DNA of 38,841 nt from Pseudomonadota bacterium. Lineage in GTDB: Bacteria > Bdellovibrionota_B > Oligoflexia > Oligoflexales > CAIYRB01. The notes beneath the pieces are model-generated. The model did no database searches, was not told the origin of the DNA, and saw only the letters and a program-made list of their open reading frames with translations. The translations under genes and the position numbers were made by a program. The DNA lies in the NCBI GenBank assembly GCA_026390435.1, contig JAPLFY010000135.1, positions 1 through 38,841 on the forward strand, in the 5' to 3' direction. This document shows, one piece after another, positions 1-9,290 of this stretch (its first letter is position 1; each line of letters opens with the position of its first letter).

Positions 1-165
1 GTGGCATTTCACACTTTTGACAAACTGAAATTAAACCAAAACAAGCAACGATTTTGGCTAGCTTTGTCCTGATTTTGGCAATAGCTTGTTGTTTGAAAAT
101 TAAGAATAGAAAATTTCTGCATACAAGTGTTGAGTGAAGCTATCACTAACAAGGGGAGGGCCGTT
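1..165. other. 5' flank, no gene seen
   Basis: AT-rich leader before the first gene. It contains a strong Shine-Dalgarno run (AAGGGGAGGG, 151-160) that fixes the downstream ATG at 166. No confident promoter hexamer pair or open frame is seen. An in-frame GTG at 127 exists but has no ribosome binding site and would extend the protein ahead of its signal peptide. Confidence 0.4.
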
Positions 166-1035
166 ATGCTGCGTCCGTTGAAAATCTGCGGGTTTGCTAT
201 GGGTTTATTGTGGCAGGGTTTTGCACTCGCTGACGAGTGTGAGAACTCCTACGAGAAAACGATTCCTTACAGCAAGCCCATTGTTGATAAAGCCGGCAAA
301 GTAAGTTTGAACAATATGGTCACGCTTCGCTATGACTGTAATACCTTCTTCGCCGAAGCAACCGGTGGCATTGAGGCTGGATTCTTCGGTGCTAAGGCTC
401 AGTTGATCGAAGGCCGCGTCAGTGCAGATAACGGTGTAAATAATTCGCACTTAATTGTGAATGCGCTGGTCATGGGCTACGAAATCGCTCATCAAGATGT
501 CGACCTAGGTAGCGTGTATAAACATACTTTTAAACCTGACCACGATATCGATCTGTCGCAGACCACTTTGATCCAGATCGGGCCACTTCCTTTGCCGATT
601 CGTTACGGTATTCAGGGCAAAGGCGAGCTAACGGTGGACGCTGGCATGCGCAATTTCGGTGCTGAGCTAACGGCAACGCCACGGGCACTTGCAAATGGCT
701 ACGTCCAGTCCAGTGTCGATTTACAAGTGTTCTACGGCTCGGCACGCGGCGAATTATTGCTTGTTGACGGCGCTCTAGCCAACAAATTTAGCGTGCATTT
801 CTCTCCCAGTGCCGAACAGCCGACGATTAAGTTTGATGTCTCTGGCGCTGTTAAATCTAAAGCGCTCGAAGGTTCCGTGACGGCGCGTTTGGCTAAGAGT
901 AGTGAGCGCGATGGTCAGGACTTTGAAAAAGTACTTGCTCAGTGGAACGGCTACAGTGCCAACGGTGAAATGTATGCACAAAGTGGCAAGATTGCGGATC
1001 TTCCTGCGACCGCAGCCAAGAAAGTTGCCCGCTAG
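166..1035 (+). CDS. Exported protein of unknown function
   Basis: I do not recognise the family. From ATG 166 the product is 289 aa. The start is chosen because AAGGGGAGGG lies 5 nt upstream and because the protein then begins with a typical Sec signal peptide (MLRPLK, a hydrophobic stretch, then ALADE, with likely cleavage after ALA near residue 22). The mature part is rich in alternating hydrophobic/polar residues, glycine and valine, and has no further membrane segments, which suggests a secreted or periplasmic beta-sheet protein. It lies 38 nt upstream of the HEAT-repeat gene on the same strand and probably shares its transcript. If that neighbour is a lipid-transfer-like protein, this could be its periplasmic partner, but that rests only on context. 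Confidence 0.7.
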   Translation: MLRPLKICGFAMGLLWQGFALADECENSYEKTIPYSKPIVDKAGKVSLNNMVTLRYDCNTFFAEATGGIEAGFFGAKAQLIEGRVSADNGVNNSHLIVNALVMGYEIAHQDVDLGSVYKHTFKPDHDIDLSQTTLIQIGPLPLPIRYGIQGKGELTVDAGMRNFGAELTATPRALANGYVQSSVDLQVFYGSARGELLLVDGALANKFSVHFSPSAEQPTIKFDVSGAVKSKALEGSVTARLAKSSERDGQDFEKVLAQWNGYSANGEMYAQSGKIADLPATAAKKVAR

Positions 1036-1066
1036 TAAGTGCGTTAGTGAGTGAGTAAGTAAGTGG
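1034..1066 (+). repeat. Short tetranucleotide tract (GTGA/GTAA)
   Basis: The gap between the first two genes contains tandem four-base units (GTGA GTGA GTAA GTAA and partial copies), ending just before the ATG at 1074. The tract occupies the place of the ribosome binding site, so unit gain or loss would alter the spacing ahead of the start. It is short and imperfect and may be chance. Confidence 0.35.
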
Positions 1067-1073
1067 GTGCGGT

Positions 1074-2981
1074 ATGAACTGGCGAGTGATCTCGGCTGCC
1101 TGCGTAATTACAGCAGCAACCGTGAGTGGTGCAGTGTGGTTGAGTAACGGTGAGCGCAGTGATGATACTGCTGCGCAGTCCTTACCCCAGAATGCCCCAC
1201 TCGCCATTGATTCGTCCGCAACTCAGACAGAGCTAATCGCGGCGACATGGCGGCTTGAGCCTGGCGAAAGTATCAAGTACTCGCTGGATTACCGCGGTCG
1301 ACTTGGCGCTAATGATTTCCGATTGCAGGGTGAAGTTACCATTGCTGCGATAGGCAGAATCGGTAACGCAGCGGAGTCCATCGCTTGGATAAGCTTTCGT
1401 CCTGAGGTAAGAGCGGAGCGTCAGCCGGCCCCGTGGCTCGAGGCGATGCTACCTGCGCTGGCGGATGGAGCCTTAGTGACAGTGAGTCCGCGAGGCTTTG
1501 ACATGGCGCTAACTCCGGTCGAAGCTGCCGTGGCATTAGGCTTACCGCGAGTGACTTTGACTCCCAATATCGCGCTTTTTTGGCAGACCTTCAGCGAGAG
1601 AGTGGCGGTTCGTCTCCCAGCTAAAGCGATGGGGCTGTCATTCACCGAAGTTGAACATCAAGGTGGACTGCCAGTTGATGCTACCTATCAGCTTGCCGCA
1701 GCTTACACACCGAATTCAATCGAGCCACTTGCGTTTACCAAAACTTGGGCAGGCGGTAACTCAGTCTCAGGTCGCCAGTTGCAAGGCAGTCAAGAGGGAC
1801 AACTGCGCCCAGGATGTCAGGGGCTAGGTACCCTGCGAGTGACTGCTAGGGAGGTCCTGTCGGGCGCCAATCAAAAACTTGTCGTAGGTACAGATCTGAC
1901 TTTGCGCTGGCTTGGGCAGGAACACCGCAACGTGGCCGAGACTAGGGCGATGGCCGTTCAGCACTTAACCCGTCACCCAGACGTGGTGGCGACGAAGGGC
2001 GACTCGGATGCAATTGATAGTGCTGTCGTTGGCAATCTGGATGAATCACAGCTACTAGCGCTCCTGCGGCAGCATGGTGGGAGCGATCAGTTATCGCAGG
2101 ATCAATATTTACAGCTAAAATCATGGTTGGCTCTGCATCCGGAGAGCATTCCAAATATCCGGCAGACGCTACAGGAACTACCGACCGATGACCCGCGATT
2201 GCGCGGGTTTGTGAAAGCACTCGGTGCGGTTGGATCGGCAGAGGCGCAGGAGGCATTGGCTGCAATGGTGCGCGAGTATGCAGGAAGTCCTGATTTCGCC
2301 GCACGCATAGTCACCACTCTTGGCTTTGTCGAGCATCCGACTCCAGCAGCGACCGCTGCGTTGGTCGCTTTAGCCGAGCATGGAGGTGATCTGTCAGTTG
2401 TTCAAAGGGCCAAGTTAGCGACAGGAATTATGGGTAGCCGTTTGCGGCAATCAAGTGAAACTGACGATCAAAAACGTGCCGAATCATTGGAGTACCGTTT
2501 TAGTCAGTGGTTGAAGGCAGCTTCCACAGATGCGGAACGCTACGATGCCTTGGCTGCCCTTGGTAACCTTGGGCCGAAAGATCTAGCAGCGCTGAAGATG
2601 CTGCCAGCAGATGCGCCGGCTCGCTTGCAAGCAGAGGCATACTTTGCGATGCGCTTTTCTCCTGATCCATCGGTACCCGATCTGTTGGTGCGGTCCTACG
2701 ATCAGTACCCCGGTATCACGGGAGCCGCAGTGCGCAGTGGCATCATGCGTGCCTTAGCGGCGAGACAACCGGACTCTCAGTGGTATCAGGCAGCAGCTTC
2801 ACTAGCTGGTAAATCGTTACCATCCGCCGACAGTATTGCTTTGGCCCAGGCGCTAATTAAAGGGGCTGCTGCTGATCCTGCAAGGAGTGGTGCCGTATTG
2901 GATGATCTCGTCGCGCGCGCTGCTGATGACGCCACTAAAACAGAGCTTGCGGCCTATCGGCAGCAGTTGCCGTCGCATTGA
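1074..2981 (+). CDS. Exported HEAT-repeat protein, possible lipid-transfer (vitellogenin-N-like) module
   Basis: The protein is 635 aa with an N-terminal signal peptide or anchor (residues 1-25, hydrophobic through SGAVWLS). Residues about 60-280 look beta-rich (LEPGESIKYSLDYRG, then VGTDLTLRW). Residues about 325-630 are a run of alanine/leucine-rich helical pairs of HEAT type (for example FVKALGAVGSAEAQEALAAM and YDALAALGNLG). A beta-barrel followed by a helical superhelix that begins with a short LLxxxGGSxxLSQDQYLQLKSW-like entry is the layout of the large-lipid-transfer N-module, of which bacterial relatives exist. I propose that only as an inference; a plain HEAT protein is the safe call. 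Acting outside the cytoplasm is likely from the signal. It probably forms an operon with the preceding exported protein. Confidence 0.7.
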   Translation: MNWRVISAACVITAATVSGAVWLSNGERSDDTAAQSLPQNAPLAIDSSATQTELIAATWRLEPGESIKYSLDYRGRLGANDFRLQGEVTIAAIGRIGNAAESIAWISFRPEVRAERQPAPWLEAMLPALADGALVTVSPRGFDMALTPVEAAVALGLPRVTLTPNIALFWQTFSERVAVRLPAKAMGLSFTEVEHQGGLPVDATYQLAAAYTPNSIEPLAFTKTWAGGNSVSGRQLQGSQEGQLRPGCQGLGTLRVTAREVLSGANQKLVVGTDLTLRWLGQEHRNVAETRAMAVQHLTRHPDVVATKGDSDAIDSAVVGNLDESQLLALLRQHGGSDQLSQDQYLQLKSWLALHPESIPNIRQTLQELPTDDPRLRGFVKALGAVGSAEAQEALAAMVREYAGSPDFAARIVTTLGFVEHPTPAATAALVALAEHGGDLSVVQRAKLATGIMGSRLRQSSETDDQKRAESLEYRFSQWLKAASTDAERYDALAALGNLGPKDLAALKMLPADAPARLQAEAYFAMRFSPDPSVPDLLVRSYDQYPGITGAAVRSGIMRALAARQPDSQWYQAAASLAGKSLPSADSIALAQALIKGAAADPARSGAVLDDLVARAADDATKTELAAYRQQLPSH

Positions 2982-3031
2982 AATGAAAGCAGTGATCTCG
3001 ACAGTTTAGATAAACGAATCATCAAAGCGAC

Positions 3032-3886
3032 TCAGCCCTTTTTGTCCTTTTGGTCATTGTCTGGGTTTATCTTCTGATCGTCCCCATTACCTTCGTTGTC
3101 GCCCTTATCTTGCTCGTCTTTCTCTTTATAAGTCGTTTTCTTGGTTCTCGAATTTTTCTCGTCTCTGTAGGCATGACAAGTATTGACAGCACCGTTAATT
3201 GCCCCAGTCAGGCCGAGTGAGCCACCGACGCAATAGCCTCCGTTTATCGGCGTAGGAGCAAAGATAGCGCTCCCGCAAGCTAAAGTAGTGCCTAATGCGG
3301 AACCAAATGCGCCCAAACCGCTAATGATGCAGTTCCGTTTAGATGGACCAAGGAGAGCCAGATCATTCCCGTCGCTGGCCTTTAGCCCATCTTGGTCAGC
3401 TAAATTTAGCCCTGCAAATTGCTCTTCGCGAAGCAGTTGCTTCAAGCGTTTCATGTCGTTCTTCAGGGAAGCGATTGAAACAGAGCGACTAGATTTTATG
3501 CCTTGGCTGTCGAAATAATCCCCCAAGGTTTTATAGCGCCCAACATAATCGCTGTATTCCTTGCCACCGCCCTTCATGATTTCGTCGAGGCCATCGAACA
3601 CCACGTCACCGAACTGAATCCTGCGGTTTGACTTCAGATCAGGCGCAAATATTTTTGCAGCAGGAATCTTCCGCATGGATTCAAACGAGAGTTCAGATCC
3701 CGGTGCGGCCTGTTGGGCCAAGCTGATATTCGCTTCAAGCTGTTCCCAGCTGATCGTTAAAGTACTACCTCCTGCAGCGCTTAATGCATTTTGCGATGCG
3801 GGCTTGCAGGCAGCAAAAAGACTCAAGCTAGATGCCGCTGCAGTGATGACAATAATGTAGTTCGTGGATTTCTTCATAATCTTCAT
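3032..3886 (-). CDS. Lipoprotein of unknown function with charged C-terminal tail
   Basis: The protein is 284 aa. It has a lysine-rich start, a hydrophobic core and a lipobox (LFAAC, Cys27), so it is predicted to be lipid-anchored. AGAGGAG sits about 9 nt before the ATG. The middle (about residues 185-235) is a glycine/alanine-rich stretch with four cysteines (CIISGLG, LACGSA, GGYCVGG, NTCHAY) that could form disulfides or insert loosely in a membrane. The last 40 residues are almost entirely Lys, Asp, Glu, Asn and Gly, a disordered polyelectrolyte tail. Its stop faces the stop of the HEAT-repeat gene across 50 nt (convergent). No family was recognised. Confidence 0.65.
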   Translation of the reverse strand: MKIMKKSTNYIIVITAAASSLSLFAACKPASQNALSAAGGSTLTISWEQLEANISLAQQAAPGSELSFESMRKIPAAKIFAPDLKSNRRIQFGDVVFDGLDEIMKGGGKEYSDYVGRYKTLGDYFDSQGIKSSRSVSIASLKNDMKRLKQLLREEQFAGLNLADQDGLKASDGNDLALLGPSKRNCIISGLGAFGSALGTTLACGSAIFAPTPINGGYCVGGSLGLTGAINGAVNTCHAYRDEKNSRTKKTTYKEKDEQDKGDNEGNGDDQKINPDNDQKDKKG

Positions 3887-4265
3887 TCTTGCCTACTCCT
3901 CTAGCGGAATTTGGAACATTTTGAAGCCCCAGGTAGACACCCTAGGCTCCACTGAGCTTCCACGAATTCGGCTAGACCAAAATTTGCTGAGTGAAGATCG
4001 GCAACATGTTCAATAAACTTTAGAAAAATCACAAAAATGCAACGATAACGTTTGGCTACGCCTGAGCGCGGCGATCCGTCTCTAAGACCAAGCGAGCATT
4101 ATCTTGATGCACAAATCCGGATTTGATCATCGACCTGTCACACGTCGTTGGTTCGTGATCTAACACTCCTTCTAAGATCGTGCCCGGCTAAAACCAGCTG
4201 CCTCCCTTGACCAATTTTGCTACTCTGAGAGGTCTTGGGTCTACTAGTTACGAAAGGTATCTACC
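3887..4265. promoter_or_regulatory. Divergent intergenic region with a 14-bp palindrome
   Basis: This 379-bp gap separates the minus-strand lipoprotein from the plus-strand ABC operon and must hold both promoters. I see a perfect 14-bp palindrome, CAAATCCGGATTTG (4112-4125), about 140 nt before the operon's first ATG, a candidate operator. An AAGG ribosome binding site precedes ATG 4266. No convincing -35/-10 pair and no ORF were found. Confidence 0.35.
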
Positions 4266-5045
4266 ATGCGTAGAATATTGGTATTGTTTGCGCTTTTGGC
4301 GATTTCTTGTTCAGCTCCGGCTTGGGCGGCGACGCCAACTCTGGATGCGATCAGGAAGGCCGGTAAGCTGATCGTGGCCCTCGACATCACTTATCCGCCC
4401 ATGGCTAGTGAAGATAGCAGCGGCAAGCCCGAGGGTTTTGACATTGATTTGGCCCGTGAGCTGGCGCAGCGCCTAGGGGTTAAGGCTGAGTTTGTCGTCA
4501 TGAGCTGGGACGGGATCATTGCTGGGCTGCTATCGAAGCGTTATGACATCATCTGCTCTTCCATGAACATCACGCCGGATCGCCTTAAACAGCTGGACAT
4601 AGTCGAGTATCTACAAGTCTCTCAAGTATTCGTATCGCCCATAGGCAAGCCAGTGACCAAAGAGCAAGAGCTGGCGGGTAAGACCGTGGCTGTGCAGGTC
4701 GATACTACATCTGCTGAATACAGCGAGAAAGCCAAGCGTCAAGGTATCGCAATCAGTGGTATCAAAGGCTTTAGAATGGCTACCGACGCGTTCGCGGCGC
4801 TGCGGGCCCGTCAGGCGGACGTCATTGTGATTGATGAGCCAGTGGGGCGTTATTTCGTCAAACAAGATCCAAAGAATCTGGTCATTTCGGGTAGGGCGCT
4901 GGCACCTGAGCCTATTGGGATTGCCATGCGTAAGGACAGTGCTGATCTGAGTGCGGAATTTAAACGCTTGATCGCAGAACTTCGGCGCGACGGGACCATG
5001 AAACGACTGCAGTTGAAGTGGTTCGGCGCTGAATTAGGAAGCTGA
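4266..5045 (+). CDS. Polar amino-acid ABC transporter, substrate-binding protein
   Basis: The protein is 259 aa, the normal size for the SBP_bac_3 (HisJ/GlnH/FliY) family. Residues 1-22 form a signal peptide ending APAWAA. The mature protein has the family landmarks: GKLIVALDITYPPM near the start, a GFDIDLARELAQRLG segment, SWDGIIAGLLSKRYDII, the ITPDRLKQLDI ligand-loop region, and DVIVIDEPVGRYF in lobe 2, where the Asp usually holds the ligand's amino group. It should capture an amino acid in the periplasm and deliver it to the permease encoded 2 nt downstream. The substrate cannot be read from sequence. It is the first gene of a four-gene operon whose later members overlap by 4 nt each. Confidence 0.93.
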   Translation: MRRILVLFALLAISCSAPAWAATPTLDAIRKAGKLIVALDITYPPMASEDSSGKPEGFDIDLARELAQRLGVKAEFVVMSWDGIIAGLLSKRYDIICSSMNITPDRLKQLDIVEYLQVSQVFVSPIGKPVTKEQELAGKTVAVQVDTTSAEYSEKAKRQGIAISGIKGFRMATDAFAALRARQADVIVIDEPVGRYFVKQDPKNLVISGRALAPEPIGIAMRKDSADLSAEFKRLIAELRRDGTMKRLQLKWFGAELGS

Positions 5046-5047
5046 AC

Positions 5048-5722
5048 ATGGGTGAGGTGGATACATTTTGGCAATTTTCCCTGCATGAGGTCTTGCCTCG
5101 TCTGGGCGAGGGGATGCTGCTCACGGTAGAATTAACGTTAGCATCTGGTGTCATAGGATTGACTCTAGGATTGCTGCTTGCGCTGGCTCGACTATCAAAT
5201 TGGCCTTTTCTGCGCTGGCCAGTGATGATTTACGTAGCCCTCTTCCGCGGTACGCCACTACTCTTGCAGATTTTGTTTATATATTTTGCCTTGCCGCCGC
5301 TGGTAGATATTAGGCTAGACGCTATGCCGGCCGGAATTTTGGCTCTGTCACTCAATGCCGGTGCTTATTTAGCTGAGATCTTTCGTGCTGGTATCCAATC
5401 GATCGATCGTGGTCAGATGGAGGCAGCGCGTGCGCTAGGCATGAGCCACTCTCTGGCGATGGCTCGCGTCATACTGCCTCAGGCTGGTCGCCGCATGATT
5501 CCGCCGGTCGTGAACGAGTTGGCGTCTTTAGCGAAGGATACCTCACTCGTGTCGGTAGTCGCCTTGAGTGAGATGCTATACGTCACTCAGCGTCTGGGAG
5601 CGAAATATTTGCGCCCTTGGGAAGTCTACGGTTGGGCTGCCCTAGGGTACTTACTCATAGTCTTGTCTCTGTCGACGCTAGCTAGTCGGTTGGAACGTCG
5701 TTTAGCCGCGAGGGGTGCATGA
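5048..5722 (+). CDS. Polar amino-acid ABC transporter, permease
   Basis: The protein is 224 aa, of the HisM/GlnP family. It has several hydrophobic segments (about 20-45, 55-80, 88-110 and 190-215). The coupling-loop EAA motif is at about residues 121-150 ([20 protein letters not shown]), which docks onto the ATPase. AGGAAG provides the ribosome binding site, inside the end of the binding-protein gene. Only one permease is encoded, so the channel is presumably a homodimer. The gene ends in ATGA, its stop overlapping the start of the ATPase, which indicates translational coupling. Confidence 0.93.
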   Translation: MGEVDTFWQFSLHEVLPRLGEGMLLTVELTLASGVIGLTLGLLLALARLSNWPFLRWPVMIYVALFRGTPLLLQILFIYFALPPLVDIRLDAMPAGILALSLNAGAYLAEIFRAGIQSIDRGQMEAARALGMSHSLAMARVILPQAGRRMIPPVVNELASLAKDTSLVSVVALSEMLYVTQRLGAKYLRPWEVYGWAALGYLLIVLSLSTLASRLERRLAARGA

Positions 5723-6501
5723 GCGCTATTCAAACAGGTGCTGAGCTCCTTCGCGTTGAGGCACTCACCAAGAAGTTTGGTGAGGCTCTGATATTACGAG
5801 GCATCGACCTCAGCATTCGTGAGCGCGAGGTCGTCGCTGTCATTGGCCCCAGCGGGAGTGGCAAGTCGACGTTGCTGCGCTGCCTGAATGCCCTCGAGAC
5901 TCCAACTAGTGGCCGTATCCTCTTTCGCGGCCAGCCCGCCTTTGGTGAGGCGACTGCTGGGGGCTTTAAATTACTGCCCGAGCGTGAGATCAATCGGCAG
6001 CGGGCGCGGATAGGGATGGTGTTTCAGCGCTTTAATCTCTTTCCGCACCTGACCGCCATGGAGAATGTGATTGCAGCCCCAATGTGGGTGCGTGGGCTTA
6101 AAAGGCGTGACGCTCTGGCCGCCGGTGAGCAACTGCTGGCACGCGTTGGCTTGAGTGATAAAGCAAACATGTATCCGGCTAAGCTGTCGGGCGGCCAGCA
6201 GCAACGTGTGGCGATAGCGCGCGCACTGGCGATGGAGCCCGAGCTCATGCTGTTTGACGAGGCCACGTCAGCACTCGATCCGGAGTTGGTCGGGGAGGTG
6301 CTTGCGGTTATGCACGATTTGGCACGCGCCGGCATGACTATGGTTGTTGTCACCCATGAGATGGGGTTTGCGCGCCAGGTCGCAAATAGAATTATGTTTA
6401 TGGATGAGGGCCTCATTCTGGAAGAGGGGCCCCCTGAACAGATATTTCATCAGCCGAGGGAGCAGCGCACACGCGAGTTTTTTGGTAAAGTATCTAAATG
6501 A
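5719..6501 (+). CDS. Polar amino-acid ABC transporter, ATP-binding protein
   Basis: The protein is 260 aa, of the GlnQ/HisP family. Walker A is GPSGSGKS (43-50), the Q-loop is in [12 protein letters not shown] (101-112), the ABC signature is LSGGQQQR (156-163), Walker B is LMLFDE (176-181), the D-loop is SALD, and the switch histidine is in [10 protein letters not shown]. All catalytic residues are present, so it should be active. An insert of about 10 residues ([12 protein letters not shown]) before the Q-loop is slightly longer than usual but lies in a variable loop. Start and stop both overlap their neighbours by 4 nt, tying it to the permease upstream and the carboxypeptidase downstream. 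Confidence 0.95.
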   Translation: MSAIQTGAELLRVEALTKKFGEALILRGIDLSIREREVVAVIGPSGSGKSTLLRCLNALETPTSGRILFRGQPAFGEATAGGFKLLPEREINRQRARIGMVFQRFNLFPHLTAMENVIAAPMWVRGLKRRDALAAGEQLLARVGLSDKANMYPAKLSGGQQQRVAIARALAMEPELMLFDEATSALDPELVGEVLAVMHDLARAGMTMVVVTHEMGFARQVANRIMFMDEGLILEEGPPEQIFHQPREQRTREFFGKVSK

Positions 6502-7796
6502 CTCCAGGCGCAGTGAACAAAGATCTCGAATATTTTGCCGCTCTCGACACTAAGTTGGTGGCGGCTGCGAGCTCTATTAAAGTCCTCAGTGTTCTGGGGT
6601 GGCCGGCGCGCCATTATCAGGAATTTATGGCCACCTGGCAACGGGGTCAGCCCGAACTGCCCAAAGTGGAGTACCCGCGCTTCGACCTGTCGGAGAGTTG
6701 TACGGCATTGCAGGCGATCATTGACGCCTCGGACAATCAGCACCCGGTCGGGAGATTTATCACGCAGACTGCGGCGAGCTACATCATAGCGGCGCGCATG
6801 CTGGAAAATGTGGGTAAAGCGAAGTTCTGCGAATTTTCAGAAGTCCTATATGGATCGCCGACGGATAGGGTGGGGACTTTTTCCAACCTGGCCCTAGCAG
6901 AAAACTTTATTAAAATTACGGGCGATTTCAGTCTCGGTATGCCACCAGCCGAGGATATGCTAACGCCTGAGGCCGTTGCTGCTGAGCTGGGCCAAGTTGC
7001 GGCGACGTTTTTTCAGCCCTACAAGATTGATGTCGTCATCGATCAGAATCTCGCGGCAAAGGCAGCTGCAGGTTCCGAGAGAGTGCGCATCCGTGGGATG
7101 ACGACGTTCTCCCGCGCTGAGGTTGATCAACTGCGCGAGCACGAGCTTTTTGTCCATTCGGCGACCAGGCTAAATGGCGGTGAGCAGCCGCGTTTGAAAA
7201 GTCTGGGGCTTGGCTCCCCGCGTACCACCGGGACGCAAGAGGGGCTAGCGACGTTCGCTGAATTAGTGACAGCTACCATGGACCTAGGTCGCCTGCGGCG
7301 CATTGCACTGCGCATCAAGGCCATCAGTATGGCGCGCGACGGCGGTGACTTTGTCGAGATCTTCCGCTTTTTTCTCTCAATGGGGCAGTCGGAAAAAGAA
7401 AGCTTTCAGTCGACGGCGCGTATCTTTCGTGGCGGAGACGTTAGGGGGCGCTTCGTCTTTACCAAAGACGTGGTGTATCTGAAGGGCCTGCTTTCCGTGC
7501 ATACTTTTTTGCGCAAGGCTATCGAGCAGCGAAAGATCGATTACCCACGCTATCTATTTATTGGCCGCCTGACTCTTGGTGATATTCTGGCGCTCGAAGA
7601 TTTTATCAAGCAGGGCTTTATCACGTTGCCACGTTTTTTGCCCAAATGGGCAGCCAATCGCGAAGGGCTCGCAGCCTACCTAAGCTATTCAGTGTTTACT
7701 CATCACCTGAACGTCGCCGATATAAACTTGGCTGACTTTGGTGATAAGTGTCTGATTGAAAATATTAAAGGCACTGATTTAGCGGCGATTTCCTAA
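6498..7796 (+). CDS. DUF1704 / MATCAP-type zinc carboxypeptidase (QEGLA-motif protein)
   Basis: The protein is 432 aa with no signal peptide, so it is cytoplasmic. The HExxxH zinc site is visible as HELFVH (215-220), followed by RLNGGEQP (224-231) and the family hallmark QEGLA (247-251), whose Glu is the expected third zinc ligand. Further conserved blocks are ARIFRGGD (307-314) and [10 protein letters not shown] (321-330). The family is annotated in bacteria as a QEGLA-motif protein. It includes the eukaryotic MATCAP enzymes that remove the C-terminal tyrosine of tubulin. By homology this should be a metallo-carboxypeptidase. It is coupled (ATGA) to a complete amino-acid importer, which suggests amino-acid or peptide metabolism, but the bacterial substrate is unknown. 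Confidence 0.85.
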   Translation: MTPGAVNKDLEYFAALDTKLVAAASSIKVLSVLGWPARHYQEFMATWQRGQPELPKVEYPRFDLSESCTALQAIIDASDNQHPVGRFITQTAASYIIAARMLENVGKAKFCEFSEVLYGSPTDRVGTFSNLALAENFIKITGDFSLGMPPAEDMLTPEAVAAELGQVAATFFQPYKIDVVIDQNLAAKAAAGSERVRIRGMTTFSRAEVDQLREHELFVHSATRLNGGEQPRLKSLGLGSPRTTGTQEGLATFAELVTATMDLGRLRRIALRIKAISMARDGGDFVEIFRFFLSMGQSEKESFQSTARIFRGGDVRGRFVFTKDVVYLKGLLSVHTFLRKAIEQRKIDYPRYLFIGRLTLGDILALEDFIKQGFITLPRFLPKWAANREGLAAYLSYSVFTHHLNVADINLADFGDKCLIENIKGTDLAAIS

Positions 7797-7915
7797 GTCG
7801 TTTGCTGATAGCTGCCATGCGGCTGACCTTCACCGAGTCACTCAATAATTCGGCCATCCTTCCGATGAAACAGCGGGACCGCTCGGATGGAACCAGAATT
7901 GTTTTGGGGGAGATC

Positions 7916-8563
7916 ATGTTTACTCGTAGCCATCTCGCTTTCGCGAAATTAGTAACACTATTAGCCACAGCCTCACTAGTTGTCTGTGCCTCTGCTTGTA
8001 AATCTACAGGATCGAGCGGCAAAAATGGCCTGGCATCCGCGGATCAATCGGGCGAAGCGGTAGCAAAGTTGCGTTATCACGTGACTCAGTATCAAGGTAA
8101 AGTGGCCTACGCTACTAAGGCCGACTACCAGACCTGCAATTTGTTTATCTATAAATCAAATCAGGACGGCAAGGTCGCAGCGATAAAATTTTCCGGTGGT
8201 ACTCGTGAATTCGAGATGGGTTCCTACAAAGTTGGTGGCGTATTGGAACCGAACAAAGACCGAATCGACATGAAAGTCGACCTAGTGCGTCAGGATTACA
8301 AGGAACTGGCTGGCTATACTCGAATTGCACATTCCGAGGAAACTGAGAAAAAATCCATTACTGCAAGCGGCCTAATTGTTGTCGATGTTGCGGTGATCCG
8401 TGAGGATGGAGACGTCTTCGGAACTGTAGTCGGTTCGGAGGTTCACCGGATGAAGCTCATCGGCGGCCTGGTGATGGATGACAGTAGCCGCGAACGGGAA
8501 ACAGTGACCTGCAACTACGTGAAGAAGGTTTCCGACAAGGAAACGGACGATATCGATAAATAG
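7916..8563 (+). CDS. Lipoprotein of unknown function
   Basis: The protein is 215 aa from ATG 7916, chosen because GGGGGAG (7906-7912) precedes it and because it then opens with a lipoprotein signal (MFTRSH, a hydrophobic core, Cys28 in ASAC). An earlier in-frame start at 7802 lacks a ribosome binding site. The mature part is a compact beta-rich protein (VAAIKFSGGTREFEMGSYKVGGVLE) with single cysteines at QTCNLF and VTCNYV that could pair, and it ends in an acidic/lysine tail. I did not recognise the family. A hairpin about 30 nt downstream may end the transcript. Confidence 0.7.
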   Translation: MFTRSHLAFAKLVTLLATASLVVCASACKSTGSSGKNGLASADQSGEAVAKLRYHVTQYQGKVAYATKADYQTCNLFIYKSNQDGKVAAIKFSGGTREFEMGSYKVGGVLEPNKDRIDMKVDLVRQDYKELAGYTRIAHSEETEKKSITASGLIVVDVAVIREDGDVFGTVVGSEVHRMKLIGGLVMDDSSRERETVTCNYVKKVSDKETDDIDK

Positions 8564-8591
8564 CGACCGTGTAAAAATCTCACTTTGAAAT

Positions 8592-8626
8592 CTCGGGTAG
8601 CCAAATGCCCACCCGAGCATTGTTCT
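8592..8626 (+). terminator. Possible terminator hairpin
   Basis: A perfect 7-bp stem, CTCGGGT (8592-8598) with ACCCGAG (8611-8617), encloses a 12-nt loop and is followed by CATTGTTCTT. It lies 29 nt after the lipoprotein stop. The U-tract is weak, so this may be an inefficient terminator or an mRNA 3' stabiliser. Confidence 0.45.
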
Positions 8627-8745
8627 TAAGTAACTGAATTCTCAGATAAATTTTTTTTTATTCGAGAAACGTTAAAGAAACTTCGTAAGCACTCCGATGA
8701 GTTAGTAGCGCTCCTATTAGAGGCAAACGTTCACGGGGGAGACTT

Positions 8746-9276
8746 ATGGGCGTCAGGAGCATTAAGAACTTCAAAATCGCTTTCGCAGTGGCCTGCATCA
8801 CTTTGCTGACACCGAGCTCATGTGCTCGTGAGCCACACTACTCTCCGGTTCCACTCAACCAGCCCATGCTCCTCATGCCGGTTAGTGTTAATGAGCGCGG
8901 GCCAGTAAGCCGCGTCATTAAGGAATCGGGTGGCGTCCATATGACAATTTATTTAGGTGGTGCTCCTATAGGTTACGAGAATGGGTCGGCTCAAATAAAT
9001 TTCTACCGCAACAATCAACCTCAGGCCTTCTACGAAACAACGTGGGCCCAACTCAAGCTGGACTACAAGACATCCGGTTGCAAAGCCGATCAAATTGCTT
9101 CTCTCGATGGGCCTCTAGAGGCAGTGCTGATATGCGATGGGCGACTTGGTAAATTGGCTGAGATTACCAGAATTGAAGTGATTTCAGCGAAAAACGGCAA
9201 AGTTAGAAGCGCATCTGACTTCTCGACCTATCAGCGTGGCGACGATGTCACCGCGATTACATTCCAACTTTATTAA
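8746..9276 (+). CDS. Small lipoprotein of unknown function
   Basis: The protein is 176 aa. GGGGGAG stands 5 nt before the ATG. The signal peptide runs to a Ser/Pro-rich lipobox (TPSSC, Cys26). The mature domain is beta-rich (GVHMTIYLGGAPIGYENGSAQINFYR) with two further cysteines (SGCKAD and LICDGR) likely to form a disulfide. No family was recognised. It is followed after 14 nt by a larger lipoprotein gene, so the two are probably co-transcribed. The AT-rich stretch at 8640-8660 upstream probably carries the promoter. Confidence 0.65.
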   Translation: MGVRSIKNFKIAFAVACITLLTPSSCAREPHYSPVPLNQPMLLMPVSVNERGPVSRVIKESGGVHMTIYLGGAPIGYENGSAQINFYRNNQPQAFYETTWAQLKLDYKTSGCKADQIASLDGPLEAVLICDGRLGKLAEITRIEVISAKNGKVRSASDFSTYQRGDDVTAITFQLY

Positions 9277-9290
9277 CTAGGGAGGCAGCG

